Assembly (NCBI RefSeq): GCF_009730915.1
Contig: NC_052487.1
Span: 186,001 to 250,000 of the forward strand
Direction: 5' to 3'
From: Dioscorea cayenensis subsp. rotundata
Taxonomy: Eukaryota; Streptophyta; Magnoliopsida; Dioscoreales; Dioscoreaceae
DNA length: 64,000 nucleotides
The notes beneath the pieces were generated by a model. It was not told the DNA's origin and ran no database searches. It was given only the letters and a program-made list of their open reading frames with translations. A program made the position numbers and the translations under genes. Positions 13,577-24,218 of the stretch are shown here, in pieces (positions within the stretch are counted from its first letter, which is position 1; every line of letters begins with the position of its first letter).

Positions 13577-15643
13577 ATGATGGAGTCTTCAAACTTAGAT
13601 CACCATCAACACCAACAAGACATTCTTGGCACCTCTTCTTTGCCACCTCTTCCTAATTTCCATGCAGTTTCAACCCACCATGAATGCAACCAATCTCTCA
13701 TTTTGTAAGTACAATTAAAGCTCATGCATGTATATGTTTTTCTTTTTATTTTTTGAGTTTATTCTTTTTTGTTTCCTTCCTACTTGTTTTAAATGCTTCA
13801 TTAATAATATTCCATATAATTCCTAGGATTTGGAAGTTTCTTTCTTGGCTTCTTTCTCATAATTATATATATATAAGGGTTATATATATATAATTATATA
13901 TAACTACTCATATTTATATTTGATTTTTTTTCAATGTAGTAGTAACAATGGTGATGAATATCATGACTTCATTCCAAGCTGCAACACAATCATGGTTCAA
14001 GACCTAGGGTTTCATCACTGGACTAACACTGGACCAAGCTTCATGAACCTTTACTCTGAGAACCAAGAAACCATGCCACAAATCAAAGAGGAGTTTGTAG
14101 ATTCACTGAACAACACACCGTCTTTTTTCGGAGAAAACTTCAGCTTTGTTCTTCCAAATTCTTCCATTAATTCACACTTGAATCAAATCCCATCTCCATT
14201 TCCATTCTCCATGGCCATGGACTTAAGGTCTTTGGACATCTTGGCTTCATCTAAGCTTGCTAGAAGCTTTAATTACCATCCTTCTATGAATAGTAAGATG
14301 TTCTTCAATGAAGATTCACTGCATGAACTTGCACATCATCATCATCAAGAACAAGAGCAAGAAACTTATGTTTTATCCAATGGTCATCATCATTATCAAG
14401 TGAGTAGATTAATATTACTGAACTTGTTTTTCATTATCTCATGAGCTTTCCTTGTTGTTGTTGTTGTTGTTCTTCTTCTTCTTCTTCTTCTTATACAAAC
14501 ATCTATAAAACCAAATAAATAATTAACAACTTGGAATATATATATATATATATATATATATAACACTTCTGTTTTAAAAATAACCTTCCCCATCATCTGT
14601 ACATGTACTCAGTCAAATGAGACCCACTGAGCATCTTTCTTTTCAGCTTTATGCATGTTTTGATATATGCATCATCTTTTGCAAAGATAAGAACAGTATT
14701 AAGAAAGTAACACTGTCTTTTAGAGTTCCAAATATATCAATAAGACAAACTTACAGATATATATATTTTTGCTTTTTATCTTTTACTGTTGCTTTTCTGA
14801 AGATGAAAACTTCAGCTCATGGAGTTTCAGAGGAAAAGAGATCAGTCAATAACATTTGCCAAAGTGCAGCAGCAGCGAAGAAACATCGTCTTGACTCAAG
14901 ACCTTCAACCTTTTCTCATTTCAAGGTATTTATATATATACATAATTATTGAATATTATTAATGATCATCTCATTTGTTTGATCTTTCATTGGAATGGAA
15001 TAATGTTAAACAGGTGAGGAAGGAGAAACTAGGAGATAGAATTGCAGCTCTTCAACAGTTAGTGTCACCTTTTGGCAAGGTATAAATATATATATATAAC
15101 TTGGACATACTTCAGAGATAATATATAGAATAACTATTACTGATAGATTAAATCAATTTGTGTGAATGTTCAGACTGACACAGCTTCAGTGCTAATGGAG
15201 GCAATTGGATACATAAAGTTCCTTCAAGATCAAGTTGAGGTGAAAACTATAAACAATTCAACATGATTCTTGAATTTCTTTATATATATATATATATATA
15301 TTTATGTGTTTATTAAGTTACTTCTCTTGCAGACACTGAGTGTGCCTTACATGAGATCATCTGGCAATAAGAAACTAAGAACTTTTCAAGGGGTATGAAA
15401 TGATCTTCCTTTAATTTATTTCCTAATGTTTATCATACAATAACTAGTATATATTCGAAAAATACGAAAAACTGAACTTGTGATTGTTTCTGTGAATATT
15501 AATTCAAGGAAGAAAGAGATGAACTCAAGCCTGATCTTCGAAGCCGAGGACTATGTCTAGTTCCTTTATCATGCACTTCATATGTTACTGATGAGAATGG
15601 AGGTTTATGGTCTTCACCAAACTTCAGAGGAGGAACTAATTGA
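13577..15643 (+). CDS. Atypical bHLH transcription factor, bHLH112/68/123-like
   Basis: Seven coding exons (13577-13704, 13940-14399, 14803-14925, 15014-15079, 15174-15239, 15333-15392, 15509-15643) give 345 aa. The N-terminal half is a Ser/Asn/His-rich region with no named domain. The DNA-binding part near residues 225-285 reads SHFKVRKEKLGDRIAALQQ, LVSPFGKTDTASVL and EAIGYIKFLQDQVE, the helix-loop-helix of the plant bHLH68/110/112/123 group. The basic region lacks the usual His-Glu-Arg set, so classic G-box reading is not expected. The C-terminus carries the group's tail motif, LRSRGLCLVPLSCTS. Two successive 66-bp exons encode the HLH, as is usual for the group. Relatives act in stress and development; the exact role here is not inferable. 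Exon 3's acceptor (CTGAAG) was chosen by frame and is the least certain junction. Confidence 0.92.
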
Positions 15644-16199
15644 GAGCTTGAATTGAAGTACTTGAAGGTACAAACAAAGAGATCTAGAAACAGTGTGTAA
15701 ATTAATGAGCTCAAACTAATTAACATTCATGATAGCTAGTCATGTGGTTTTTTTCATGTTATTGGCTTCTTCTTTTCCTTAATTTGTTTTTCATAAAATG
15801 GAGCAGATTGGATAAGCTTTTGATCAAGTTCTGGGACAATATAGAACTGGTTTGCATGCATATCATTCAGAAAAAGATTGCTTTCTCTTTGTACTGTGTG
15901 TTTCTCATTGACATTTTTTAAATTACCACTCTTGTATCATCACTTTGGCATATCATGTTTATATTTATAGCTTTTTTTTTTAACTTTTCTTTTTCTTTAT
16001 ATATATATATATATATATATATAATGTTGGATGACTACTCAAGCTTTGAAGCTGCAATTAAAAGACCAATTAAGTCACATAGGTTCAATGGTGATAATAA
16101 ACCCAACATTTTTGCCCAATAAGATATTTCACATATATGTATAAAGTCTAAGCTCTAATTAAAAATAAAGTTTTTTTATATAAAGAAATAAAAAGAAAA

Positions 16200-17700
16200 T
16201 GAAAAGTTGGGGTATTTTTTACTATGATGTTTTTGTTTTTATTTTTATTTCCTCTAAAAGAGAAAATTTCTGTAATTTTTTTATTATTTTTTTTACAATT
16301 ATATATGACAATGTGTTTCCCAAAATGTGATAGCTTGTTTCTTGCTATATAACTAGCAAAATTGCCCAAATCTCAATTAAAACTCACTCTATAAACTTCT
16401 CATAATATTTTTATTTTTTTTAAACAAAAGATTTATGTAAATTTCACTTTTTACGGGGTTATATATAAGAAATGTCCATTAAAAAAAATTGGGGTTTTCC
16501 TCTTACTATAGGCTATAGCCTTCAAAAATAACAAAAACTAAATTTTGTAATTTGTACTTTTTATAGGGTTTGTATGAAAAGTGCCACTTGAAAATTTTGC
16601 CTTTTTTCCATGCTATAGCCTTTGGAAATGGTACAAATCTCAATTATAAATTTACACTTAACCCCCTATACTTTTTTTTTAATTTTGTTTTTAAATTTAT
16701 ACATTTTATACACTTAACATAAGAAAATGACCATTCAAAAACTTGAAGTTGTTTCCTTACTATAGTCTTTGAAATTTGCGCAAATCTTAATTACAAAATT
16801 GCGCTCAACCTTTTATAATTTTTTTTTTATTTTTATTATGTGAAAATTTAAGATTTCTCTAATTTATAATTTTTTACGGAGTTATATATGAAAAATATTC
16901 ATTCAAGGAAGTTGATGTTTTTTTTTTACTAAAGTATTTAAAAATAGACCAAAATTCAATTATAAAATTACATTTAACCTCCTATAAGATTTTTATTTTA
17001 TATTCTAAAAGAGAATAATTTCTGCAATTTATACTTTTTATAAGATTTTCCCCTTACTATATAACCTTTAAAAATTGTGCAAATCTCAATTACAAAATCA
17101 CAGTTTATCCCTTATAAATTTTTTTTTTATTCTTTGAAAGAGTACAATTTACATAATTTATTTTTTTATGGGGTTATTTATAAGAAATGTCCATTCAAAA
17201 AAGTTAAAATTTTTTCTTTATTATAGCCTTTAAAAATAGCTCAAAACTCTTTTATAAAATTAGACTTAACTCCCTATAAGATTTTTATTTTATTATATAA
17301 AATGGAACAACTTTTATAATTTTTACTATTTATAGTGTTTTATATGAAAAATGGCAAACTCAAACAATTTGGGTCTTATATTTACTAATTACTATAGCAT
17401 TTGAATATTACACAAATTTCAATTACAAAATTATACTTAACCAATATAAAATCTGTATTTTTTTTTTATGTAATTATAATAAATTATATTTTTTTTTTTG
17501 TGAAAAAAAGATTTTTATAATTTATACTTTTTTGTAGGGTGGTATATGAAAAATATCCTTTTAAAAAGTTGAAGTTTTTCCTTATTATAGCCTTTGAGAA
17601 TTGCACAATTCTCAATTATAAAATTGCACTTAACCCCCTATAAAATTTTAATTTTAATTTTGTATTTTCTGAAAACTAAAAATTTTATAATTTAGACCTT
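16200..17700. repeat. Degenerate tandem array, about 9-10 units of 100-190 bp
   Basis: A recurring block (roughly CTATAGCCTTTGAAAAT, then CAAATCTCAATTACAAAATT, then CACTTAACCCCCTATAA, then a TTTTTATGGGGTTATATATG segment) repeats through the region. The CTCAATTA-type anchor occurs at about 16371, 16537, 16639, 16785, 16953, 17084, 17246, 17417 and 17609, a spacing of 102-192 bp. Units are strongly diverged and have indels. No open frame is conserved among them. It is probably an old satellite-like array lying between bHLH and calreticulin; family unknown. Confidence 0.85.
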
Positions 17701-18238
17701 CTACATACTTATCAACTCCACAATTTCATATCATGAATTGAGCGAAAAAAATAAAATGAAAATAGATGATTTATCTTTATTTTTTAATATAATTGCAATT
17801 ACTATATGAAGTACAAACAACTTATAAATGAAATAGTTATTAATGATAAATTTGAAAAACCAACTTACCAAATCATCCTAAGCATATCAAATTATTAATT
17901 AATTAGTTAATTAAACAGAATCTTAACAACTAAAACTCAAATTTTTGATAAATTTGCATTTAGTTTTTCATGATATTTATAATATTAATATTAAAAAAAA
18001 AAGGTTGCTAGCCAACTTGGAAAAATCTAGTGATTGTTCCATTGTAATTAAATTTTAAAATGAGTTATTTAGAATATTCTCGGTATATTCCCATTTCTTA
18101 CCGGGTTTCGAGCCCGTAAACCCGAATCCGTTAGCGTTAGAGTGAGTGCTAAGCAACAAGCCATTGGAGCATGTTACTGTTAAACAGTGACGACGGCGCA
18201 AGATACCAATGCATCTATCTTGTTCTCAAATTCCCGAT

Positions 18239-18247
18239 CTATAAATA
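18239..18247 (+). promoter_or_regulatory. Probable TATA box of calreticulin gene
   Basis: CTATAAATA lies 55-63 bp upstream of the calreticulin ATG at 18302, inside a local GC-richer promoter. Spacing would put transcription start about 30 bp downstream with a short leader. Confidence 0.55.
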
Positions 18248-18301
18248 CTCTGCTTCACTGAAGCCCTCGCATTTCTCGGTTTGCTCTCCGCCGGCGCAGC
18301 A

Positions 18302-21300
18302 ATGGCGGAAGGTTGCGGCCGTGGATCTCTCGTGCTTTGCTCTTTGCTTCTACTTCTTCTTCTCTCTCTCGCATCTGCCACAGTCTTCTTCGAGGAGCGC
18401 TTCGAAGGTATTCACTCTCTCTTTGGTTTCATTTGGTTTTGTCGATCTGTAGCCCGATCGAGCTCGGTTCACGTTATTTTCTGAGAATTCGTTGCTTGAT
18501 GTGCTTGATGTTTTGGTTTTGTGATGGATCGTTGAGGTTTTAAGCGATCTGAAGTGGTTGTGATCAGATCGGGGTTTTTTTTTATAAACCCTAGTGTTGT
18601 TTGTGGTGATCTTTTTGTTTGGATGCTAGGATTAGAGCTTGTAATTAATCTTGTTGTCTTGTTGCTTTGGCAGACTGCTTTTTGTGTGCTATGAAATGTA
18701 GGGTTTTTCTTGTGCTTGATGATCTTTGTCTCATGCAGCATAATTCGTCTGTTTTAGGAAATGGATATATTAGGATTACTGGTTTTGTAGGATTAAGTGC
18801 TTGATTTTACTGCATTTAACCATAGTGAACAAGTTTGATCCAGTGATCAGAGTGATCTGACTATTGGTTGGTGACCATGACGTTGATGTCAATGCATGAC
18901 CTCTAGTATGAAAACACATGGAAAGTGATTTGAGACATTGTGTGTTGATTGAGATGACTTTGAGCTTGATTCACATTATCTCTCAGTTAATGGACATTAT
19001 CATTGGAGACTATCTACTGTGCTGGTCTTTTGCCAGAACAGTTATTGAGAATAGTTTTCAGTGAGCTTATAAATTTTAAGTCGGAATTGATTTGGAAATG
19101 TAAGTATCATGTGGAATATATGGGTCTGAAGAGACAATGCAATGAGAATTGTCTTATGGAAGTTCTCTGGGGCTAAATATCGTGGAGGATCTGTGAAATG
19201 GTCACCTATCGGTGAGGCTGTGAATGGCTAGGTGATTGATTTGCCAGGTGGAGCTTAGTTAAGTAAGTTCAAGCTGATTAATAGTCAAAAGTGATTCCAC
19301 TAGAGAATCTTGTGGATGATGTTAACATCACTGCAGTTCTATGTCTTTCATTTAAAGTTTATTTGCCATGTGATCTATATTGATTCTTGCATCCAAGAAG
19401 TGCCAAATTTGTTCATGCCGTTGCGTAATTTTAGTGCATTGGTTTCAAAAGAACAACATTGTTTACTTACCGTGTTAAGGACAAAGGTGCTTATTTGCCT
19501 TCTATGATTAATTAATTGTAGTGTTTTTAAAGTCGACAGAGTTATGAGATTTTGTTTTTATGCATCTACCTGTGGTATTGGAAAATCTGTGGTGGTCTGG
19601 TAGATATACATTGCAGTATGGATGTAGTAGATCCTTTTCCATATTGAAATTTGTAGATGGCATACTTTATTTTTATCAAAATCTCTTGAGATTCAATGAT
19701 TTGCTGTGTGTTTATTGTCTTTGCGGATATTTATCAAGTTTCTTTTTATTTTCTTTTTCCGTTTATTGTTTATCCAATTGCTTATCATCTTGATCTATTT
19801 TGTTGTTAAGATGGATGGGAGAACAGGTGGGTTAAGTCTGATTGGAAGAAAGATGAAGGCATGGCAGGAGAATGGAATCACACAGCTGGAAAGTGGAGTG
19901 GTGATCCAAATGACAAAGGTGTTTTGTGTTCATTTTGTTGCCATATCTAGAAAATACATGAAAGACATGAAGTTTTGTCTTTTAACCTGTATTTTGATAA
20001 TTCCATCAAGGAGAAAATTAAAGTTACGATTCAACATTATAAAATCATTCCACTTTTCCATTTATCTGATTTTCAGTTGCAGCAAATCTTATATGTTCCA
20101 GTTTTAGATTTTTAAACTGATCATATGCCCTATCCATGAATGTTATAATTTTCCTGAACTGATAGTAACATAAAATAATGCTTTCAAAATTGAGAATAAT
20201 ATGTTGATTATCTTTACCTTCAGCCAGATGTAATTATGATTCCTTGCTTTGCTTTTTGTAATATGAGATTAACATCTTTCATTGTTTGTTTTACCATGTT
20301 AGGAAACAAATGCTCATTAAAGAGCTATTTTCTTGTTATTGTATTTATACAATGAAATGTTGTCTTTGTTCATCCAGGCATCCAGACATTTCCAGATTAT
20401 AGGTTCTTTGCCATCTCTGCTCAGTTCCCTGAGTTCAGTAACAAGGGCAAAACACTAGTTTTCCAATTTTCTGTTAAGCATGAGCAAAAGCTTGATTGTG
20501 GTGGTGGCTACGCTAAGTTGTTGAGTGGTGATGTTGACCAAAAAAAATTTGGTGGTGAGACACCTTACAGGTAGGCATACTCCTTCCGGATGCCTGACAT
20601 TGTTTTTATCCTTCTATATATTTGTTTTATGGTCTGCTCATCCATTTCTTTTTACTTATTTTTCTGTTTCTCTGTGTGAAATGGTGTCAAACGTGCTTGC
20701 TTCATGTTCCTTTGGTTCATGGCTGAATGAGAAATTGAGTCAAATGGATCCCTATTCATTATTTTTGTATTGTTTCTGATGCAAAAATTCCATCTCTGAT
20801 ACAATTATTGTCTGCTGCAGCATAATGTTCGGACCAGATATTTGCGGTTATAGCACAAAGAAAGTCCACGCAATATTGACTCGTGATGGGAAAAACCACT
20901 TGATAAAACATGATGTTCCTTGTGAAACAGATCAGCTGACCCATGTTTATACTTTCATAATCCATCCTGATTCAACATACAGTATTTTGGTTGACAATGA
21001 AGAGAAAAGATCAGGGAATCTTTACTCTGACTGGGATCTGCTTCCCCCAAAGGAAATAAAGGACCCTGATGCGAAAAAGGTCATATTAAAATCTATACTT
21101 TTCAATACCTTGATAACGGTATGCTAGTTTTATTTTGTTAAATCCTATTCTGCTGCTTCACTTGCAGCCAGAAGATTGGGATGATAAAGAATATATTCCA
21201 GATCCAGAGGACAAAAAGCCTGAGGTACCATTATCATCATAAGCTTGCATTCTTGCTCATGCCTGATAAACATGTTTTGTCTCTTCTTTTATTATGATCA

Positions 21301-22571
21301 TTATTATTATTTAGCATAAGAAAAGCACCTCATGACATTATTTTTCTTGGGCCATCTACTCTATCATGAGTACTCTTCATGCTCCATCATACGCTGCGCT
21401 GACCTAGAATTCTGTGCTGCAGGGCTATGATGATATCCCCAAGGAAATCCCTGACCCTGATGCAAAGAAGGTGAATCTGAATTTGTGTTTGTTATCGATA
21501 TATCTTACACTTGCGGTGGTTTGGTTGAGAATCTTGAGAAGGCATACATTTATATCCAATTCATAGACAATGTTTCTGTGGTTGGCAGCCGGAAGATTGG
21601 GATGATGAAGAAGATGGTGAGTGGGCTACTCCAAACATTCCAAACCCAGATTACAAGGGACCATGGACACAAAAGGTCTGGACAAGCCCTGAGTTTCATT
21701 TTCTTTTAGCTCTGAGATATATGTCATCTAAGTACTCTTCCCTGCATTAACAGAAAATCAAGAACCCGAATTATAAGGGTAAATGGAAGGCACCTATGAT
21801 TGACAACCCAGGTTTTCTTTTTCTTCCTCACAACTGCTTAAATTTCAACGTACACCATGGCTTATCTATGCTTAAAACTTACTGGAATAATTGGCAGAAT
21901 TCAAAGATGATCCTGACCTTTACGTCTTTCCTGATTTGAAATATGTTGCCATCGAGCTATGGCAGGTAAAATTCACATAATTGTAAGTTTGCATGGTTCA
22001 TGTGGATCAGTTTTCTGACCAGACTTGATACTTGTCCAGGTCAAGTCAGGAACCTTATTTGACAATATCTTGATTTGTGATGATCCTGAATACGCCAAGA
22101 AGTTTGCTGAAGAGACATGGGGAAAGCACAAAGATGTATGAATCTTAAGTCACCATCTAAGATTCAATTTTGTCTTCCACATTTGTTTCTGACTTCCAAT
22201 GACATCCATGCTTTATCTTATAGGCTGAAAAGGCATCATTTGACGAGGAAGAAAAAAAGAAAGAAGACGAGGTAGTCTAGCCTATATAATAAGTTTTTAT
22301 TAGTATTATTATCTTCTAGCATTTGGTTACCTTTAGCTTTCAATTTATTATCATTCTTTTCATGTCAATGTTAATAGGAAAAAGCTGCGGGCAGTGATAT
22401 AGATGAGTCTGACGTAAGTTACTTATAATTTCACCCATCTTGTACATTTCTTTCCCCTCCAATTGTGCTACTATTTATTTACTCTGGGCCACTGTTCATT
22501 TTTTCAGAATGAGAATGATGATGAAACTACTGAAGAAGAGGAGGAAGAGGAAGAGGATTCCAAGCATGTAC

Positions 22572-22645
<74 letters not shown>

Positions 22646-22835
22646 TACGCCTCTGCAAGCGCATGGGCTGATCAAGTGAATGCATTTGAATTTCGGACAC
22701 TTAGGTTGAAGCCGACATTATGCTCGGCTATTCTTTCAGCTGTCTTCTATTTTTTATTCTTTTGGTAGGTCGTTCTTTTGGGTTTGATTTTTTATTTAAT
22801 TTAATTTTATTGTTGGATTTCAGGACGAGCTGTAG
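18302..22835 (+). CDS. CRT: Calreticulin (CRT1/2 type), ER Ca2+-binding lectin chaperone
   Basis: Fourteen exons (18302-18407, 19811-19918, 20378-20570, 20821-21079, 21168-21224, 21423-21470, 21589-21675, 21754-21811, 21898-21965, 22040-22135, 22224-22271, 22378-22413, 22508-22567, 22824-22835) encode 411 aa. A Leu-rich signal peptide (residues 1-26) precedes the N-domain. Both family signatures are present: [16 protein letters not shown] and IMFGPDICG. An N-glycosylation sequon (NHT) lies near residue 55. The P-domain carries PDPDAKKPEDWDD-type repeats and then [11 protein letters not shown]-type repeats. The acidic C-domain has a run of eight Glu. The protein ends HDEL, so it is retained in the ER lumen, where it binds Ca2+ and monoglucosylated glycoproteins. 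Length and acidic tail fit CRT1/2 rather than the basic-tailed CRT3. Confidence 0.98.
22573..22641 (+). repeat. Compound (CT)n(CA)n microsatellite in last calreticulin intron
   Basis: About 18 CT units run directly into about 16 CA units, starting 6 bp after the donor of the last intron, which separates the HDEL codons. The length is likely polymorphic. Confidence 0.95.
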
Positions 22836-24218
22836 AACCAATGAACCCCCCCGTCTGAGGCCTGATTCGGTTTTGCATTGTTTTAGTTCCTGATTGTTGG
22901 AAGTCTACTTATGATGATGAACTCCAGATAAAGTGGCACCCTAACCACTTTAGTTTTATCATTAGCGAATATGATTACTTATCTTAGGAATAATGTTATT
23001 TTCGGAGAATTTAGTTCACTCGTACCAACAACATGCATGTTAACATATACTCTTATGGCTTGGACTTCAAAATATGGCTTTTGGATAGAAGTCGCGCCTA
23101 AATGCTATGCTTGGTTTAGGGTTTGGAAATTTAAAATAAGTTTTAAAGAGTTTTTTTTTTCTTAAAAAAAAATTACAATACTTAATTTATTGTTGATTCT
23201 TTAATTAATAATAACTGTTTATGAATATTGATGATTTTTAAATGTGTAACTATAAAAACCATAGCTTCTCTTTTAAATAGTTTATACATACTATTAAAGT
23301 AGATGTATAATCTCTTCTGAGAGCGTTTTAAAGTTTTTTTATAACATTTAAATTTTTAATTATATTATTTATAATATTAATAATTAAAAAACATTAATTA
23401 CATCTAATTATTTATACAATAAATTTTTATACAATAAATGTCTATAAGATTTTTTTCTCATAAAATTTTAAAAACTCCTATGCAAAGCCAGAAAAATACG
23501 TAATTTCATATGTTAATTACATCAAGTTCTTTTTTTTTATATTTAGTAAGTGTTTTATTAATACTTCAAATTAATTAATGATACCACCCCTACTCCCAAA
23601 TTTTGTGAGTTTGAAGCTTATATTAGTAGCGCCTGTCCACAATTTCCAAAAAAAAAAATATATATATATTTTAAAAAACATATATTCGATTAATAGTAAA
23701 TAAATCAATATTTTCCGATAACACCTTTGACCATCTCAACTACAAATACTTTTGGAATTGCCTGGTGTGTGGACTCTTCTTCTTAACAATGTAAAATAGA
23801 TATATGATTAAAACCAGCGAAAACAGCAAATTCAAATTATTGGAGCTCAGCTGAAATTCAAGTTATCATCATCCTCAAAATAAATCATATCGCCAATGTG
23901 AACATATAGTAAAATGGTAAAGTCTCACGCAAATTCATGAAAAAATGGGGGAAAAAAAAAAATCACATTTTGAGATAAGCACACCGGGAGAGACAAGATT
24001 CAAATACTATAGACACTGAAGAGATCCAAATAAACTTAAAATCACAGATGAGCATATATCTCATCAAAATATGTAGACAATCGGATCACAAACAATAAGC
24101 ACTCACTGAAAATGATGAAGTGAAGTGCCATCATCATCATCTCTCATATAAACACGCAAACCATGTAAAGCTGAGCTGAGCTGAGCAGGTGTGGTTTCAT
24201 GCGTTTCCTTCACGTTTT
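22836..24218. other. Convergent intergenic spacer with one dispersed repeat
   Basis: This is the 3' flank between calreticulin (+) and SEC14 gene 1 (-). A block at about 23285-23475 (starting CATACTATTAAAGTAGATGT) is shared with 39670-39850. No gene was seen. Confidence 0.6.

Noticed and set aside
18095-18150. tRNA-like B box (GGGCTCGAAACCC on the minus strand) upstream of calreticulin
   Set aside because: No acceptor stem, D-arm or anticodon arm can be drawn; the position is promoter DNA.
18205-18225. ER-stress element (CCAAT-N9-CCACG) for calreticulin
   Set aside because: CCAAT is present but CCACG is not at the required spacing.
22463-22768. Open frame with SLSLSL and THTHTH runs
   Set aside because: Calreticulin exon 13 read into an intronic microsatellite.
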